Of a DNA stretch of 36,775 nucleotides, positions 30,187 through 36,775 are shown in pieces. The number at the start of each line of letters is the position of its first letter. Position 1 is the stretch's first letter. The notes beneath the pieces are model-generated. The model worked only from the letters and a program-made list of their open reading frames with translations, searched no databases and was not told where the DNA came from. The position numbers were made by a program, and so were the translations under genes. The stretch comes from a virus. The stretch is from the IMG/VR virus record IMGVR_UViG_3300024344_000052, positions 1-36,775 of that record; one strand, 5' to 3'.

Positions 30187-32040
30187 TTATCGCTTTTTCT
30201 CTGCCTCAAGGATTCGATTTCTGATGGTGTCAGCATCGTCGGATCGCTCGAGGTAGCGAGCCTCGGACTCAGTGAGTTGCCCGAATCCGTAGCCGTATTT
30301 TTCGACCCACCAGTTTTCAAGTTCTTGACCATGTTTGTTGCGTAATTTTTCTATTGTTGATTGGGTGACTTCAAGTTTCGCTGAATATGGCTTTCCCGTC
30401 AAGACCGTGGCTCCGATAACATCACCGCCATTCTCTTCGATATAGCCGCGCAAATTAGCCAGAGTTCCACCCTGACCGACAAAATCGTCGACTAATAAAT
30501 ACGACACGCCAGACTCGACTATGCCACCAAAAGCTGCGGGCGTGGCCAGGCGGCTGTAACCGGAGGCACCTGTATGTCCGACCCGGTTAATTTGCACAAT
30601 ACTTTTATCTGTTGGGCGCCCTAATACACGGGCCAAAACAACGGCCAGAGCCTCAGGAATCATATTAACACCCTCAGATTCCTCCGCACTCACACTGATC
30701 AGTATGGCTTTTTCATTTTCCAGCAATCGATCAATGTCTATTATAGACTGGCGGCTTACTGTATCAGAAACCAGTCGTTTCGCAGCGTCTCGGTCTCCAG
30801 ATTTGGCTGCACGGTAATCCGAGTGTTGTTTAACAGCGCTTTCTGATGCATGAATCGATACATCGGGAAATCCATTCCATGTTGCACGGGGTACTTTCAC
30901 GCGATTGCCCTCAATAATCGGTACGCTAAAGTGTAGCGCATCGGTGTCAATACCGCTTTTCTGATATCTGACTTTTAAGTTTGCCCACGGCGTTAATATT
31001 TGCCTTTCTTTTAATACACCACTCTGCAAGGCGGCGGCTTTTTTCGTCGAACCCAAAACACTCGCTTGCGTAGAAGCAGATTGTCGCTTCAACCAGTCGA
31101 TACGGTTTTCTTTTCCTCTTTTGTCAGACGATTTCACCTCATCATCAAACACAACCTCAACAAAACTTTTTGTATTCGGATGCGCGGGCCAAGGACTGCG
31201 GCCTTTTGGATACACACCCGGCCCAAGCCCAAAGCGGTTCACACTGGCATGCATATCACAGATGTCCACCTTCGGATGCCCAGGCGACAACAAAAACCGG
31301 GTACCAATCACGTCCGGATGTTCAAACGCCGCGGCTTGATACGCTTCGCCGTGCGCCCGGTTGATCTCAGTACGAAATAACCGCAGCGCATTATCGTAAG
31401 GACTCCCAGGATTTTTCAGTATTTCATCCCGAATCCGACCGCCGACCCGTTCCGCCGAGGCCTGCTTGATCTTCCGCTGCAAATCGCCCGGAACCGGTTG
31501 ACCACGCGCCAGCAATGCCTCTGCCGCCTGTGTCGCCGAGTGCCCCTGAATCACTGCCTGTTCAATCGCTTCCTGCACCACCCTCCGTGCATGTCGATCA
31601 TTACGCCAAATGCGATCCGACAACTGCAACCCGTCGGCCGCCACAAAATCCCGCACAAACCGCACCGCATCATCGGCGATCTGAGACAGACTCGATCCAA
31701 CTACAACCGAATCCACCGCCAAAGGCTCCACGCCGATCTTTGCCGCCTCAACAAAAGAACGATCCAGCAAATCCAGCTTTGCATTCTCCAACTGCGCCAA
31801 TCGCGCCTGCGCCTGACCCAAAAGATCCTGCAAAGTCTCAAGTCGCAGAGAGCCCTGGCCATCCGCGTATTGCTTGACCTGGTCGTCCAAATCATCCACC
31901 GCCTGACGGTAGATGCGCGTCAGATCCGCCAAAGCCTCCTTATCCAACCGCGACATCGACCGCCGGGCCTTCGCCGATCCGCGCTTGATCGCGGCTTTCT
32001 GAGCCGTCCGTTGGTTTTCCGCCAGTACAACCGCAACCAT
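30187..32040 (-). CDS. MuF-type minor head protein fused to phosphoribosyltransferase domain
   Basis: A 617-residue protein. Residues about 1-240 are helical (DKEALADLTRIYRQAVDDLD; AIEQAVIQGHSATQAAEALL) and RLFRTEINRAHGEAYQAAA leads to DICDMHASVNRFGLGPGVYP with WPAHPNTKSF, the Mu F/SPP1 gp7 head-morphogenesis domain. After a linker, residues about 390-600 hold a PRPP-type phosphoribosyltransferase: AAKSGDRDAAKRLVSDTVSR near 400-430 and YLLVDDFVGQGGTLANL near 512-528 (VDD-x4-GGT PRPP loop). MuF proteins enter the head and can be ejected with DNA, and many carry C-terminal effectors. A base- or nucleotide-modifying role of this domain is inference. Confidence 0.82.
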   Translation of the reverse strand: MVAVVLAENQRTAQKAAIKRGSAKARRSMSRLDKEALADLTRIYRQAVDDLDDQVKQYADGQGSLRLETLQDLLGQAQARLAQLENAKLDLLDRSFVEAAKIGVEPLAVDSVVVGSSLSQIADDAVRFVRDFVAADGLQLSDRIWRNDRHARRVVQEAIEQAVIQGHSATQAAEALLARGQPVPGDLQRKIKQASAERVGGRIRDEILKNPGSPYDNALRLFRTEINRAHGEAYQAAAFEHPDVIGTRFLLSPGHPKVDICDMHASVNRFGLGPGVYPKGRSPWPAHPNTKSFVEVVFDDEVKSSDKRGKENRIDWLKRQSASTQASVLGSTKKAAALQSGVLKERQILTPWANLKVRYQKSGIDTDALHFSVPIIEGNRVKVPRATWNGFPDVSIHASESAVKQHSDYRAAKSGDRDAAKRLVSDTVSRQSIIDIDRLLENEKAILISVSAEESEGVNMIPEALAVVLARVLGRPTDKSIVQINRVGHTGASGYSRLATPAAFGGIVESGVSYLLVDDFVGQGGTLANLRGYIEENGGDVIGATVLTGKPYSAKLEVTQSTIEKLRNKHGQELENWWVEKYGYGFGQLTESEARYLERSDDADTIRNRILEAEKKR

Positions 32041-32044
32041 AAAG

Positions 32045-32518
32045 CTACAGTTTCATAATGACAGACGTTTTTTTCTTAAACCCAGACACCGTGCCTGCTC
32101 CCAGGACAGTGTTGTAATACTTTTTCCAGTACTCCGCGAGTCCGTTCAGATCGTCCGCATCCGGAAGCCGGGCCGGGACCCGTAAGTAATGAACCCGGCA
32201 CATCGCGGTGGCGTAATAAGCGTTTCCGTGTAACTGCTGCGCCCGAGTTAGTCCAGGCACTAACAGATGTTCCACGCCAGATTCGACCTGTTTTTTAAAC
32301 TTCAAAAAATTCCTCCAGATGTCATCATGCGTCGCCAGCTCCATCTGGTACCAGCTCCGCGCCGGGCCTTTGTGTAGCTGCCGAACATACTTGAATCCGG
32401 ACTCAGCCAGCCCGGTACCTATAATCAAACGCTCTGCCGATTTGCTGTAATACCCAATTTCCTCAAGCGTAGGCCGGACAATATAATCCCGTATTTGCCT
32501 CAGTCCGGTGATATTCAT
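32045..32518 (-). CDS. Lytic-transglycosylase-like virion/lysis protein
   Basis: A 157-residue protein with IRDYIVRPTLEEIGYYSKSA, LIIGTGLAESGFKYVRQLHK, then GPARSWYQMELATHDDIW. The ESGF followed by a GPA-x-x-x-YQM segment resembles the Glu-Ser-Gly and Gly-x-x-Gln-Met motifs of SLT-type transglycosylases, with E37 or so as catalytic acid. It could open peptidoglycan during DNA entry or exit. No signal peptide. The assignment rests on short motifs. ATG overlaps the upstream stop (ATGA). Confidence 0.5.
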   Translation of the reverse strand: MNITGLRQIRDYIVRPTLEEIGYYSKSAERLIIGTGLAESGFKYVRQLHKGPARSWYQMELATHDDIWRNFLKFKKQVESGVEHLLVPGLTRAQQLHGNAYYATAMCRVHYLRVPARLPDADDLNGLAEYWKKYYNTVLGAGTVSGFKKKTSVIMKL

Positions 32519-32883
32519 TCTCGTATGATCCAGAGTCGAATATTGCCGTCGGACATCATCGATGCATTGTAAAACCGTTCAATAAACTGATAACAACTCT
32601 GATCGATTTCGCAAATCAAAACCACACCAGGTTGTAGACCCAGAAGGCCCGCATAATGTAAAGCCTGAAACCCCGACTCTGGCCACTTGTCTGCAAAATC
32701 AACCTCAATGGCGTAGTCTTCGGTAACACAATCTACTCTGCTGTTGTCTTCCAATATGACTTCCATCTCGCCGCCTTTTGCGGAGCACCATTTCGCCTGA
32801 TAGTATTTTTCTGGATTCAGTCTTTCAGCAAACGAATCACTGGACCCCAAAAAAAACAAAACCGCAATCAATAAAAATCTCAT
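32515..32883 (-). CDS. Exported PD-(D/E)xK-like protein, 122 residues
   Basis: I chose ATG 32883 behind GGGGGTGACT. The signal peptide is MRFLLIAVLFFLGSSDSFA with cleavage before ERLNP. The mature part has NSRVDCVTEDYAIEVDFADK, then WPESGFQALHYAGLLGLQPG and VVLICEI. D-x6-E-x-D with a following Lys and an E/Q helix resembles the PD-(D/E)xK nuclease core, and VVLI the next strand. A secreted nuclease-fold protein between portal and MuF genes is unexpected. It could protect against or attack DNA in the periplasm. Fold is inferred from motif layout. Confidence 0.58.
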   Translation of the reverse strand: MRFLLIAVLFFLGSSDSFAERLNPEKYYQAKWCSAKGGEMEVILEDNSRVDCVTEDYAIEVDFADKWPESGFQALHYAGLLGLQPGVVLICEIDQSCYQFIERFYNASMMSDGNIRLWIIRE

Positions 32884-32885
32884 AG

Positions 32886-34256
32886 TCACCCCCGGGTGCT
32901 AATGGTTGTAGAACTTTCACCTTTCGGCGCATTGCCCGGCGTCACGCTGACGTTAGGACCACCGCGGCCAATATTGTTCGGATCCGGAAACGGATCGTCC
33001 TCGTTTGCCTCAGCCTCGCGCTGTGCCCGCACATCTGCGGGATTCAACCCGGCCGACTGCCAGATCATATCCTTTGGAACGCCCATTGCCTGGTGTTTCA
33101 GCGCCAGGTCTGCGCGTTGATTCGGCGTATCCGTGCGACGCTCAGCAAACTGCACAGAAAACTCAACATCGTCCGGATTAATCCCGCGCATCAGTAAATC
33201 CAGTCGGAATATATTTTCATACGCCATCGATTGCGTATCCTGCAGCGCGTCGATCTCTTCAAAAAAATCCTTTTTCAGATCCTCAAGAATGTCCCGATTC
33301 AACCCCTCGCTGTAACCAAACAGCGCTTTGGGCGCAGGCGTACCCGCAAAAAAAGTATCCAACAGATAACTGACATCGGCGATTTGATCGAGATTTGCAT
33401 CACCCTGGACCGCCGACACTCCGCCTTTTCGATTCAAATAGAAATCAGTCGTGATCTGATCCTGGTCCATCTCGATTTTGTTTCTATAATCCAGTAGATC
33501 CTCTTTCGTCGCACCTTCCAGAACATGCGCCATACGCAGCGGCGCACGAGTCCGGCGACGAATCACCAGATCCTCTTCGGTCATCGTCAGTTTTCGCCAA
33601 ACCGTTCGATTCGCATCCAGGTACGGCCGACCCCGAGCGCCGAAGTCGTCAAAGTTATCCGGCGTCAGGCGTACAGTCTCCAGTTGCCACAACGGATACT
33701 CGGCAATTTTTATCCCGGTCGTCAGGTCGTATTGTTCCCAGGCTTTTCTCGGATCAATAAACGTGCCGTTGGCATTCACTCTCGGCAACAAAGTCTCAGC
33801 CGCCATGCGCACACACTGCACCACCTGGCCCGTCGGATCGATAACCACTTGCAAAGCCAGATTGCCTTCCATAAGCAATCCACGCGCATCGCTTTTCAGT
33901 TTTTGATGATTCTTCAACCCCAGACGCCGTTCAAAATCTGCCCAGGCTTTAATTAATCTCTTGTGACTGCTGCCGGTTTTGAGTTTCAGCCCACCTTTTA
34001 CGACCGACTCAGCCACCCGCTTATGTATCCGTTTTACCCGGCCATCCACCCGATCCATTTCCCGAATGTCCAATATCGCCGCGCGTAGATCAGGATCGAC
34101 CCACATCAGACGATACAGATACTTCATATAATTTTCTGGAGTCGATCGATAACCGATCTCCGACCAATTCGACGGGGTCTCGCCGGGTAACAACTTACCC
34201 GCAAGCATACTGCGCCGGTTTTGAGTCACTGCCGCTAAATCTTGTATAACACCCAT
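32886..34256 (-). CDS. Portal protein (Mu gp29/DUF935-like)
   Basis: A 456-residue protein: YRLMWVDPDLRAAILDIREM, GNLALQVVIDPTGQVVQCVR, WEQYDLTTGIKIAEYPLWQL, and GYSEGLNRDILEDLKKDFFE match the phage portal fold of the DUF935 or related type. It forms the dodecameric DNA channel of the head. I chose ATG 34256, overlapping the terminase stop (TGATG); a TTG one codon earlier also fits. Confidence 0.85.
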   Translation of the reverse strand: MGVIQDLAAVTQNRRSMLAGKLLPGETPSNWSEIGYRSTPENYMKYLYRLMWVDPDLRAAILDIREMDRVDGRVKRIHKRVAESVVKGGLKLKTGSSHKRLIKAWADFERRLGLKNHQKLKSDARGLLMEGNLALQVVIDPTGQVVQCVRMAAETLLPRVNANGTFIDPRKAWEQYDLTTGIKIAEYPLWQLETVRLTPDNFDDFGARGRPYLDANRTVWRKLTMTEEDLVIRRRTRAPLRMAHVLEGATKEDLLDYRNKIEMDQDQITTDFYLNRKGGVSAVQGDANLDQIADVSYLLDTFFAGTPAPKALFGYSEGLNRDILEDLKKDFFEEIDALQDTQSMAYENIFRLDLLMRGINPDDVEFSVQFAERRTDTPNQRADLALKHQAMGVPKDMIWQSAGLNPADVRAQREAEANEDDPFPDPNNIGRGGPNVSVTPGNAPKGESSTTISTRG

Positions 34257-35821
34257 CAAGCCACCCGCTCTAGTAGTTGTTTCCGCGTTTTCGTCTCAGT
34301 CAGAATTGCCCCCGGGGCCTGGTAAGCACCACGCGTCACCAAGCCCCAAACCGCCGCCATCGCCGCATCGAATAAATCATCACCCAACTTTGCATTCGCC
34401 ATTTTGTAACTCGCATAACTGGCTTTCGTTTTTTCCGGCACGATATTCGGCAACTGGCGCACAAAATCGCGGAAATCCTCCAACTCTGGATCGTCCGATT
34501 GATCATCAAAATAAGGAATAGCCGCCTGGTTATTGTGAAATATGGAACGCAGGGCAGTCGCCATTTGATGCTTTGTCATACCCTCAAACCGAATCGGCGA
34601 AAACGCCCAATCAGGCCAGGTGCTCGCCGTACTGTCCCCATCCGCCACCGAACGCCGATCAATATCAGTCAGGCCCGCAGCAAACAGTTCATCATTTAAT
34701 TGAGTCAACATCCCAACGCCGTAAGCGTCACCGAATGCAGTGTCCGGCTGAAAATATTCCCAGAACCCGATCAAGTCCCGTTTCACCACCTGGTCGTCAG
34801 CACCAGCAACCCACGTTTTCACAAAAGGAAAACAAACATAATTACCAATCTGCTCAACCACTACCAGAGCATGCTTTGAAGCCGTCGCACTCTCACCATG
34901 TCCACTGGCATCGTACCCAAACCCCAAAAGCCCACGCTTTCTGTATTTCTCTCCCGGTAACGGCTGCGCCAGGGACAATTTTGCCATCAGCCCAACTTGC
35001 AACGCCCGACGCACATACTTTTCATAAATCAGATTGCGAGCGCTGACATTTTTGCACAGCAGCTGGCGCATATATTCATCCGGCGATAACTGGTCTCGCA
35101 TCTCAGTCATAAACTGACGATTAATAATGCCCATTTCCATACCCAGATGGACATCGATAATGGGCAGAGTAGAGTATCCCGAGCTGTTCACCAGATCAGT
35201 CAGAGTATCAGCGCCTTTGAACACGCCGGTTATTCGAATCTGTGGATCATTCTTACTGTTTTCGCTCGCGCCCAGGCGACGCGCCGAACCCATCATCAAA
35301 AGAAACCGGGAAAACAATCGATCCTTGGGCATGTCGTCGACTTCCTCAAGCGATGCCGCGGTCAGATCGCCACCATCGACCTGAGCCATAATGCCGTAAG
35401 CCTGAGCCTTCGAACGATTGGCAAACTGATAATAAGTGTCCGCCAGCTGCTTTCGGCCACTTTTCACCATCAAATAATTTTGCAGGATTTCAGAGCGACG
35501 AATCGCATCCATGTGATACCCCAGATTAACCAATGCCTGGGCCTCGCGCGGCGCGACAATCCCGAGCTCCTGATCGCCATTGCAAGCATTGTGCATTAAA
35601 AGGTAGAGCTCCTTTACAGCCGTCTTTCCGGTGCGTCTGCACGAGTAATCAACAGTATTATTCGCCTTGTCCATATCCAGACACTTCAACACCTGCATGG
35701 CATCAAGATCGACATTGTGAATATGCTTGTGCCACAGCGCATGATCCCCGGCATAGCGATGTATCTCACGCTCCGCGACATTCTCCAGCTCTACCCGCTG
35801 AGCGGCGCTAACCCTAGCCAT
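34256..35821 (-). CDS. Terminase large subunit
   Basis: A 521-residue protein from ATG 35821 (MARVSAAQRVELENV), which overlaps the upstream stop by 8 bases. Walker A is CRRTGKT near residues 61-67, and ASLEEVDDMP the Walker B/catalytic Glu. The nuclease half has LLGFGYDASGHGESATASKH (first Asp) and DTAFGDAYGVG. It pumps DNA into the prohead and cuts it. Length and motif order fit the family. Confidence 0.92.
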   Translation of the reverse strand: MARVSAAQRVELENVAEREIHRYAGDHALWHKHIHNVDLDAMQVLKCLDMDKANNTVDYSCRRTGKTAVKELYLLMHNACNGDQELGIVAPREAQALVNLGYHMDAIRRSEILQNYLMVKSGRKQLADTYYQFANRSKAQAYGIMAQVDGGDLTAASLEEVDDMPKDRLFSRFLLMMGSARRLGASENSKNDPQIRITGVFKGADTLTDLVNSSGYSTLPIIDVHLGMEMGIINRQFMTEMRDQLSPDEYMRQLLCKNVSARNLIYEKYVRRALQVGLMAKLSLAQPLPGEKYRKRGLLGFGYDASGHGESATASKHALVVVEQIGNYVCFPFVKTWVAGADDQVVKRDLIGFWEYFQPDTAFGDAYGVGMLTQLNDELFAAGLTDIDRRSVADGDSTASTWPDWAFSPIRFEGMTKHQMATALRSIFHNNQAAIPYFDDQSDDPELEDFRDFVRQLPNIVPEKTKASYASYKMANAKLGDDLFDAAMAAVWGLVTRGAYQAPGAILTETKTRKQLLERVA

Positions 35822-36698
35822 CTTGATACTCAATCGCAATCGGGTCATTCTCCGACGCCTGGCGACTGTTTTCTATCAGAGTCGCTAATCCTTCCAGAGC
35901 TTCTGTCTGACGGCGTTGATAGTTTTCACTTTGCTGATTCGACTCAGCATCATGATCCAGATAGCCTTTCAGAGCTGCTTGATCAGCCGTGACCTTCGGC
36001 GTCATCCCCAAATCAGACATCGCCATACTGTTCTTTTGGAACGCATCAGCGATAAACCGCAGCAGTGGGTGTGCCTTGATGACATCCACAGAAACCGATT
36101 CACCCTCAGAATCAGTTTTAAATACCGGCTCTTTAATAGATACGCCTTCGTTGATAATAGACAGCAAACACATATCCAAAATTGCCTGATAATGCGCCTG
36201 CTTGTGCGCCATCATGTCCGCAATTAAAGACGGATCACGGTTCTCGAATGACTCCATGATGCGGGCCATGTGGCCCGTCTGAGTAATACAAAATTGATTT
36301 TTCGAACAGACATCATGCGGAACTTCGCACGATTTACAGAATGCATATTGCCCAGGGCGAGCCTCGAAAAATGTTTTCATCTTCGAATAACGCCCATGCT
36401 TCAATCCATTGAACCGATACCGCGCAGAATCCTCGCCTTGCAGATTCGACGACGAAGCAACTTTACCCGCGACAGTCTTCGGTCCGGTCTGACGACCAAA
36501 CGTCCGCATCAGATTCCGTTCCCACCAAATCTGACCGCACTCAACCTCACACAACGGACAATCCGCAAAATAAGCCCACGGATGTGGATCATTCGCCGGA
36601 CAATCCTCAACCCGCCCCGGCGCAGCACAAAACCGATAATCACACTCCGAACAATGGAACGTAATCTCAGCCAACGGCATAGACAAATCCCGCGCCAT
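35814..36698 (-). CDS. Putative terminase small subunit with zinc fingers
   Basis: A 294-residue protein: zinc-binding FHCSECDYRFC and DCPLCEVEC, a helical middle (GRQTGPKTVAGKVASSSNLQ) and FCKSCEVPHDVCSKNQFC. The C-terminal half is helical (HPLLRFIADAFQKNSMAMSD; QRRQTEALEGLATLIENSRQ). It is directly upstream of terminase large subunit, so a DNA-recognition small subunit is likely; it is larger than most. AGGCGGG lies before the ATG. Confidence 0.7.
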   Translation of the reverse strand: MARDLSMPLAEITFHCSECDYRFCAAPGRVEDCPANDPHPWAYFADCPLCEVECGQIWWERNLMRTFGRQTGPKTVAGKVASSSNLQGEDSARYRFNGLKHGRYSKMKTFFEARPGQYAFCKSCEVPHDVCSKNQFCITQTGHMARIMESFENRDPSLIADMMAHKQAHYQAILDMCLLSIINEGVSIKEPVFKTDSEGESVSVDVIKAHPLLRFIADAFQKNSMAMSDLGMTPKVTADQAALKGYLDHDAESNQQSENYQRRQTEALEGLATLIENSRQASENDPIAIEYQDG

Positions 36699-36775
36699 CA
36701 CGCCGCCCGCCTGAATCTATCAGGCAATTCAACTACAATTTTTCTGGTTCGTAGTAAGCCCTGACCGGGGCGCCA
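36698..36775 (-). CDS. Possible C-terminal end of an upstream gene, partial
   Basis: From the right edge an open frame of 25 codons (containing LLRTRKIVVELPDRFRRAA) ends in a TGA overlapping the terminase small-subunit ATG (TGATG). The overlap style matches this phage. If the molecule is circular, the primase frame instead reaches a TGA at 36729-36731 in another frame, 15 codons past the join. Both cannot be the primase end without an indel or missing bases at the join. Confidence 0.4.
   Translation of the reverse strand, partial: WRPGQGLLRTRKIVVELPDRFRRAA
36710..36724 (-). other. Small hairpin before the terminase gene
   Basis: CCTGA/TCAGG with a five-base loop is a perfect 5-bp stem about 12 bases before the terminase small-subunit ATG. 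It has no U-tract. It may tune translation of the packaging operon. Confidence 0.3.

Noticed and set aside
30141-30236. Small minus-strand ORF of about 31 residues after the MuF gene
   Set aside because: It overlaps the end of the MuF gene in another frame, has a poor ribosome site, and resembles no protein.
1-36775. CRISPR array or Mu-type transposase genes
   Set aside because: No spaced direct repeats and no DDE transposase or Mu B-like ATPase were seen despite the Mu-like tail.

Overview
The window is almost all of a temperate, contractile-tailed bacteriophage genome (or prophage) of about 36.8 kb. The tail module follows the Mu order closely on the minus strand: gp37-like, gp38/DUF2635, sheath, tube, tail chaperone, tape measure, gp43 to gp48 homologues and fibre. 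The rest is not Mu: there is no DDE transposase pair, and instead a tyrosine recombinase, a CI-type repressor, a CII-family regulator and a toprim primase-helicase. The CI and CII families, the sigma70-type promoters and the moderate GC content suggest a proteobacterial, probably gammaproteobacterial, host. Nothing visible fixes the genus, and no host gene is seen.

Layout (nearly everything is on the minus strand, so transcription runs right to left). 6.67-7.43 kb: the only long plus-strand regulatory gene, a CI-like repressor, divergent from a strong minus-strand promoter whose spacer holds an inverted repeat. 6.6-0 kb: early operon with a ribbon-helix-helix protein, a bidirectional terminator, a structured RNA/attenuator region, a CII-family protein, small ORFs, a compact integrase, a GemA-like protein, a winged-helix protein, dNMP kinase and a primase-helicase that runs off the left edge. 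36.7-30.2 kb: packaging and head entry, with terminase small-subunit-like protein, terminase large subunit, portal, an exported nuclease-fold-like protein, a lytic-transglycosylase-like protein, and a MuF-type minor head protein fused to a phosphoribosyltransferase domain. 30.0-28.0 kb: accessory region with a plus-strand moron, an AntA antirepressor behind a heavily structured leader, a tRNA-like gene and a zinc-ribbon protein. 27.9-21.6 kb: virion proteins including a fibre with about thirteen 20-residue repeats, then a protease-scaffold-capsid fusion. 21.6-19.2 kb: lysis and head completion (3-TM holin, XhlA-like protein, adaptor, HK97 gp10-like). 19.2-7.4 kb: tail module, including a predicted Acb2/Tad1 cyclic-nucleotide sponge between sheath and tube, ending in fibre, DUF4376 and lipoprotein genes.

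The two ends of the window fit a circular (or circularly permuted) genome cut inside or just after the primase: early replication genes run off the left edge and packaging genes come in at the right edge, on the same strand. Most genes overlap the next by 4 or 8 bases, so translation is strongly coupled.

The most unusual points are regulatory RNA and fusions. Several promoter-terminator pairs sit in front of same-strand genes (24.2-24.3, 29.4-29.5 and 6.15-6.35 kb), which suggests antitermination or attenuation. A long-range inverted repeat could mask the primase ribosome binding site. The MuF-phosphoribosyltransferase fusion, next to an exported nuclease-like protein and an anti-CBASS-like protein, is the best candidate for a poorly described phage-host conflict function.
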